Source: an uncultured Actinomycetes bacterium
GTDB lineage: Bacteria; Actinomycetota; Actinomycetes; S36-B12
DNA length: 32,437 nucleotides
NCBI GenBank assembly: GCA_937902285.1
Contig: CALGTB010000011.1
Span: 1 to 32,437, forward strand
Reading direction: 5' to 3'
The notes under the pieces are model-generated. The model was not told where the DNA came from and made no database searches. It was given only the letters and a program-made list of their open reading frames with translations. Shown in pieces: positions 30,393-32,437 of this stretch. The translations under genes and the position numbers were made by a program. The first letter of the stretch is position 1; every line of letters begins with the position of its first letter.

Positions 30393-31529
30393 TCAGATCC
30401 TCTCGGTCAGTCGCTCGGCGAGCACGGCTCGCAGGGCGGTGAACTGCGGCTTGATGTGGTCGTTGATGATGACGAGCCGCTCATCGAACGGGATGAACGC
30501 GCTCTTCATGGCGTTGATGGCGAACCACTGCATGTCGTTGAGGCCGTAGCCGAAGGCCGCGCTCAGCAGCTCCATCTCGTGCGTCATCGAGGTTCCGGAC
30601 ATCAGGCGGTTGTCCGTGTTGACCGTGACGCGGAAGCCCAGGCGGCGCAGGAGGCCGATGGGGTGCGTCTCGATGCTGTCGGCGGCCCCGGTCTGGACGT
30701 TCGACGACGGGCACATCTCCAGGGGGATGCGGCAGTCGCGCACGTACGCCGCGAGCCGACCGAGATGAGCCTCGCCGTCGGGACCGATCTCGATGTCGTC
30801 GACGATGCGAACCCCATGGCCGAGGCGGTCGGCTCCGCACCACTGCAGCGCCTCCCAGATCGACGGCAGCCCGAACGCCTCGCCAGCGTGGATCGTGAAG
30901 TGGGCGTTCTCGCGACGCAGGTACTCGAATGCATCGAGGTGCCGGGTGGGCGGGAAGCCCGCCTCGGCACCGGCGATGTCGAACCCGACAACTCCACGAT
31001 CCCGGTACTCCACGCTGAGCTCGGCGATCTGCCGGGAGTGGGTCGCCGTGCGCATCGCCGTGAGGAGGACGCCGACGCGGATCCGGTGGCCCGCGGCGGC
31101 CGCCAGACGCTGCCCCTCGGCGAAGCCCGCCAGCACCTCCTCGACCACCTGATGGGGGTCCAGGCCCCGCTCCAGGTGCAGCTCGGGCGCGAACCGCACC
31201 TCCGCGTAGACCACGCCGTCGGCGGCGAGGTCCTCTGCGCACTCCCGGGCGACCCGGCGCAGCGCATCCGCGGTCTGCGTCACCCCGACCGTGTGCCGGA
31301 ACGTCTCCAGGTAGCGCTCGAGCGAGCCCGAGTAGGCCGCGGCCGCGAACCACCGGGCGAGCTCGTCAGGGTCGGTGCTGGGCAGGTCGGCGTAGCCCGT
31401 CTCCTCGGCCAGCTCCACGACCGTCAGGGGGCGAAGGCCGCCGTCGAGGTGATCGTGGAGCAGCACCTTCGGCGCCCGCTCGACGAGGTCGAGTGGGACG
31501 GGTGAGTACGTACCGGCATCGGAGACCAT
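30393..31529 (-). CDS. add: Adenosine deaminase
   Basis: 378 residues from ATG 31529. It converts (deoxy)adenosine to (deoxy)inosine, the substrate of the nearby purine-nucleoside phosphorylase. TIM-barrel metal site: HDH (H25, H27) near the N-terminus, H214 and E217 in IHAGEAFGLPSI, H238 in DRLGHGVRI, CPSSNVQTGA, and metal/catalytic D306 in VNTDNRLMSGTSM. The usual NTDDP reads NTDNR, which I recall as common in actinobacterial members. TAGGTT lies 6 bases upstream of the ATG, so the message is probably leaderless. It is co-transcribed with the small membrane protein. Confidence 0.94.
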   Translation of the reverse strand: MVSDAGTYSPVPLDLVERAPKVLLHDHLDGGLRPLTVVELAEETGYADLPSTDPDELARWFAAAAYSGSLERYLETFRHTVGVTQTADALRRVARECAEDLAADGVVYAEVRFAPELHLERGLDPHQVVEEVLAGFAEGQRLAAAAGHRIRVGVLLTAMRTATHSRQIAELSVEYRDRGVVGFDIAGAEAGFPPTRHLDAFEYLRRENAHFTIHAGEAFGLPSIWEALQWCGADRLGHGVRIVDDIEIGPDGEAHLGRLAAYVRDCRIPLEMCPSSNVQTGAADSIETHPIGLLRRLGFRVTVNTDNRLMSGTSMTHEMELLSAAFGYGLNDMQWFAINAMKSAFIPFDERLVIINDHIKPQFTALRAVLAERLTERI

Positions 31530-31535
31530 GCCCCG

Positions 31536-31541
31536 AACCTA
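31536..31541 (-). promoter_or_regulatory. -10 box of add (leaderless)
   Basis: TAGGTT on the minus strand, then CGGGGC, then ATG 31529. It is the same hexamer as at purK and at the same distance. Confidence 0.6.
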
Positions 31542-31575
31542 CCCGCCGACGGCGGGCGAGCGGGATTCCCCCCGA

Positions 31576-31581
31576 TAGATT
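31576..31581 (+). promoter_or_regulatory. -10 box of the EamA gene (leaderless)
   Basis: TAGATT, then CCCGTG, then GTG 31588. It diverges from the add box with 34 bases between them. Confidence 0.55.
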
Positions 31582-31587
31582 CCCGTG

Positions 31588-32437
31588 GTGATCAGCATCG
31601 TCTTCGGACTCGGCACCGCCATCCTCTTCGCCACGAGTTCGCTGCTGTCCTCCCGCGCGGTCAAGATCATCGACTCGTGGTCCGTCGTCGCGTGGACCAT
31701 GCTGGTCGGGCTGATCGTGACGCTCCCCTTCGTCCTCTGGTCGGGGATCCCCTCCGACCTGTCCGGCGAGGATGCCGGCTGGCTGCTGGCGTCCGGCGTC
31801 GGCAACGTGACCGGGCTGGTGTTCGCCGCCCTCGCCTTCCGGGTGGGCAAGGTCGGCATCATCACGCCCATCCTCGCCACCGAGGGCGCGCTCGCCGCCG
31901 TCATCGCCGCCCTGCTCGGCGAGAGCATCGCCCCGATCATCGCCTTCCTGCTGCTCGTGATCGTCTGCGGCGTCGTCCTCGCCGCCATCGCACCCGACCC
32001 CGCTCCCCTCGTCCATGAGCGTCCCGTGCTCGCCGTGATCCTGGCGACGTGCGGGGCCCTGGTGTTCGGAGTCGCGCTCTACGCCTCGGGGCACCTGAGC
32101 GGCGAGCTGCCGATCTCCTGGGTGCTGCTGCCGGCCCGGCTCGTGGGAGTGCTGGCCCTGGCCATACCCCTGGCACTCATGCGTCGGCTCAACCTCACCC
32201 GCGCGACGGCCCCACTCGTCATCGGCATGGGGCTCTCCGAGGTCATCGGGTTCACGTTCTTCGCCATCGGGGCGCAGTACCAGGTCGCCATCACGTCGGT
32301 CCTCGCCTCGCAGTTCGCCCCCATCGCGGCCGTGCTCGCCTACGTGCTGTTCAAGGAGCGTCTGGGCCGGCTGCAGATCACGGGCGTGGCGGTCATCGTC
32401 GTCGCTGTGGCCGTGCTCACGGCCGCCCTGTCGCTCA
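31588..32437 (+). CDS. EamA/DMT-family transporter (3' end outside the window)
   Basis: 283 codons are visible from GTG 31588, chosen because TAGATT lies 6 bases upstream and no Shine-Dalgarno is present. The protein is almost entirely hydrophobic, with about nine or ten membrane segments in two EamA-like repeats. The first ends near PILATEGALAAVIAALLGES, the second near TSVLASQFAPIAAVLAYVLFKERLG; the xxExLG/KERLG motifs at the ends of such repeats are typical. DMT proteins move small metabolites across the inner membrane, often outward; the substrate is unknown. The coding sequence runs off the end. Confidence 0.88.
   Translation, partial: MISIVFGLGTAILFATSSLLSSRAVKIIDSWSVVAWTMLVGLIVTLPFVLWSGIPSDLSGEDAGWLLASGVGNVTGLVFAALAFRVGKVGIITPILATEGALAAVIAALLGESIAPIIAFLLLVIVCGVVLAAIAPDPAPLVHERPVLAVILATCGALVFGVALYASGHLSGELPISWVLLPARLVGVLALAIPLALMRRLNLTRATAPLVIGMGLSEVIGFTFFAIGAQYQVAITSVLASQFAPIAAVLAYVLFKERLGRLQITGVAVIVVAVAVLTAALSL

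Noticed and set aside
1..32437. CRISPR arrays, tRNA or rRNA genes, riboswitches, prophage genes
   Set aside because: Looked for and not seen; the gaps are all under 170 bases and hold only promoter or hairpin signals.

Overview
The window is about 70% GC and has the gene content and order of an actinobacterium (Actinomycetota). I infer Propionibacteriales, perhaps Nocardioidaceae such as Aeromicrobium, from the teichoic-acid-type polymerase and overall style; this is not proven. Coding density is very high, with no gap over 300 bases. I see no rRNA, tRNA, CRISPR array, insertion sequence or prophage. From memory, the order acyl-CoA dehydrogenase, purE, purK, PH-domain protein, birA, accD5, accE5, maf, accA3, lpdA, deoD, pmmB, add matches the Mycobacterium tuberculosis fadE25-to-add region, so most of the window is an old actinobacterial core block with a few insertions.

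Layout. (1) 1-6628, minus strand: a five-gene glycan operon in which four genes overlap their neighbours by 4 bases. It encodes a GT2 enzyme with a large unassigned N-terminal half, an ExoA-like GT2, a GT1-type enzyme, a fused GT2 plus CDP-glycerol glycerophosphotransferase-like polymerase, and the start of a GT4 enzyme. This looks like a cell-wall polymer (teichoic-acid-like) locus. (2) 6789-11126: a DUF222/HNH protein, an acyl-CoA dehydrogenase, and UDP-glucose dehydrogenase with a CoA-binding-fold protein. (3) 11123-13993, minus strand: purK, purE and an LtrA-family membrane protein. (4) 14075-19824: a biotin/carboxylase block. birA and a PH-domain membrane protein diverge from accD5-accE5-maf, followed by accA3. 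Together these encode the carboxylase core and the ligase that biotinylates it. (5) 19863-23078: a secreted or membrane-anchored protein with a Gly-rich tail, a gamma-glutamylcyclotransferase-like protein, and an LpdA-type flavoprotein lacking one redox cysteine. (6) 23162-28917: nucleoside salvage and deoxyribose catabolism (deoD, a PGM2-type phosphosugar mutase, deoC, a full aldehyde dehydrogenase and a cut-down one). (7) 28927-32437: GNAT, VOC, adenosine deaminase with a small coiled-coil membrane protein, and the start of an EamA transporter.

Two themes stand out. First, at least ten transcription units begin with a TANNNT-like box followed by 6-7 bases and then ATG or GTG. This is the signature of leaderless transcripts, and I used it to choose several starts. 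Second, deoD-mutase-deoC-ALDH reads as a complete route from deoxynucleosides to glyceraldehyde-3-phosphate and acetate. The ALDH pair looks like the two halves of an ALDH16-type protein carried as two overlapping genes.
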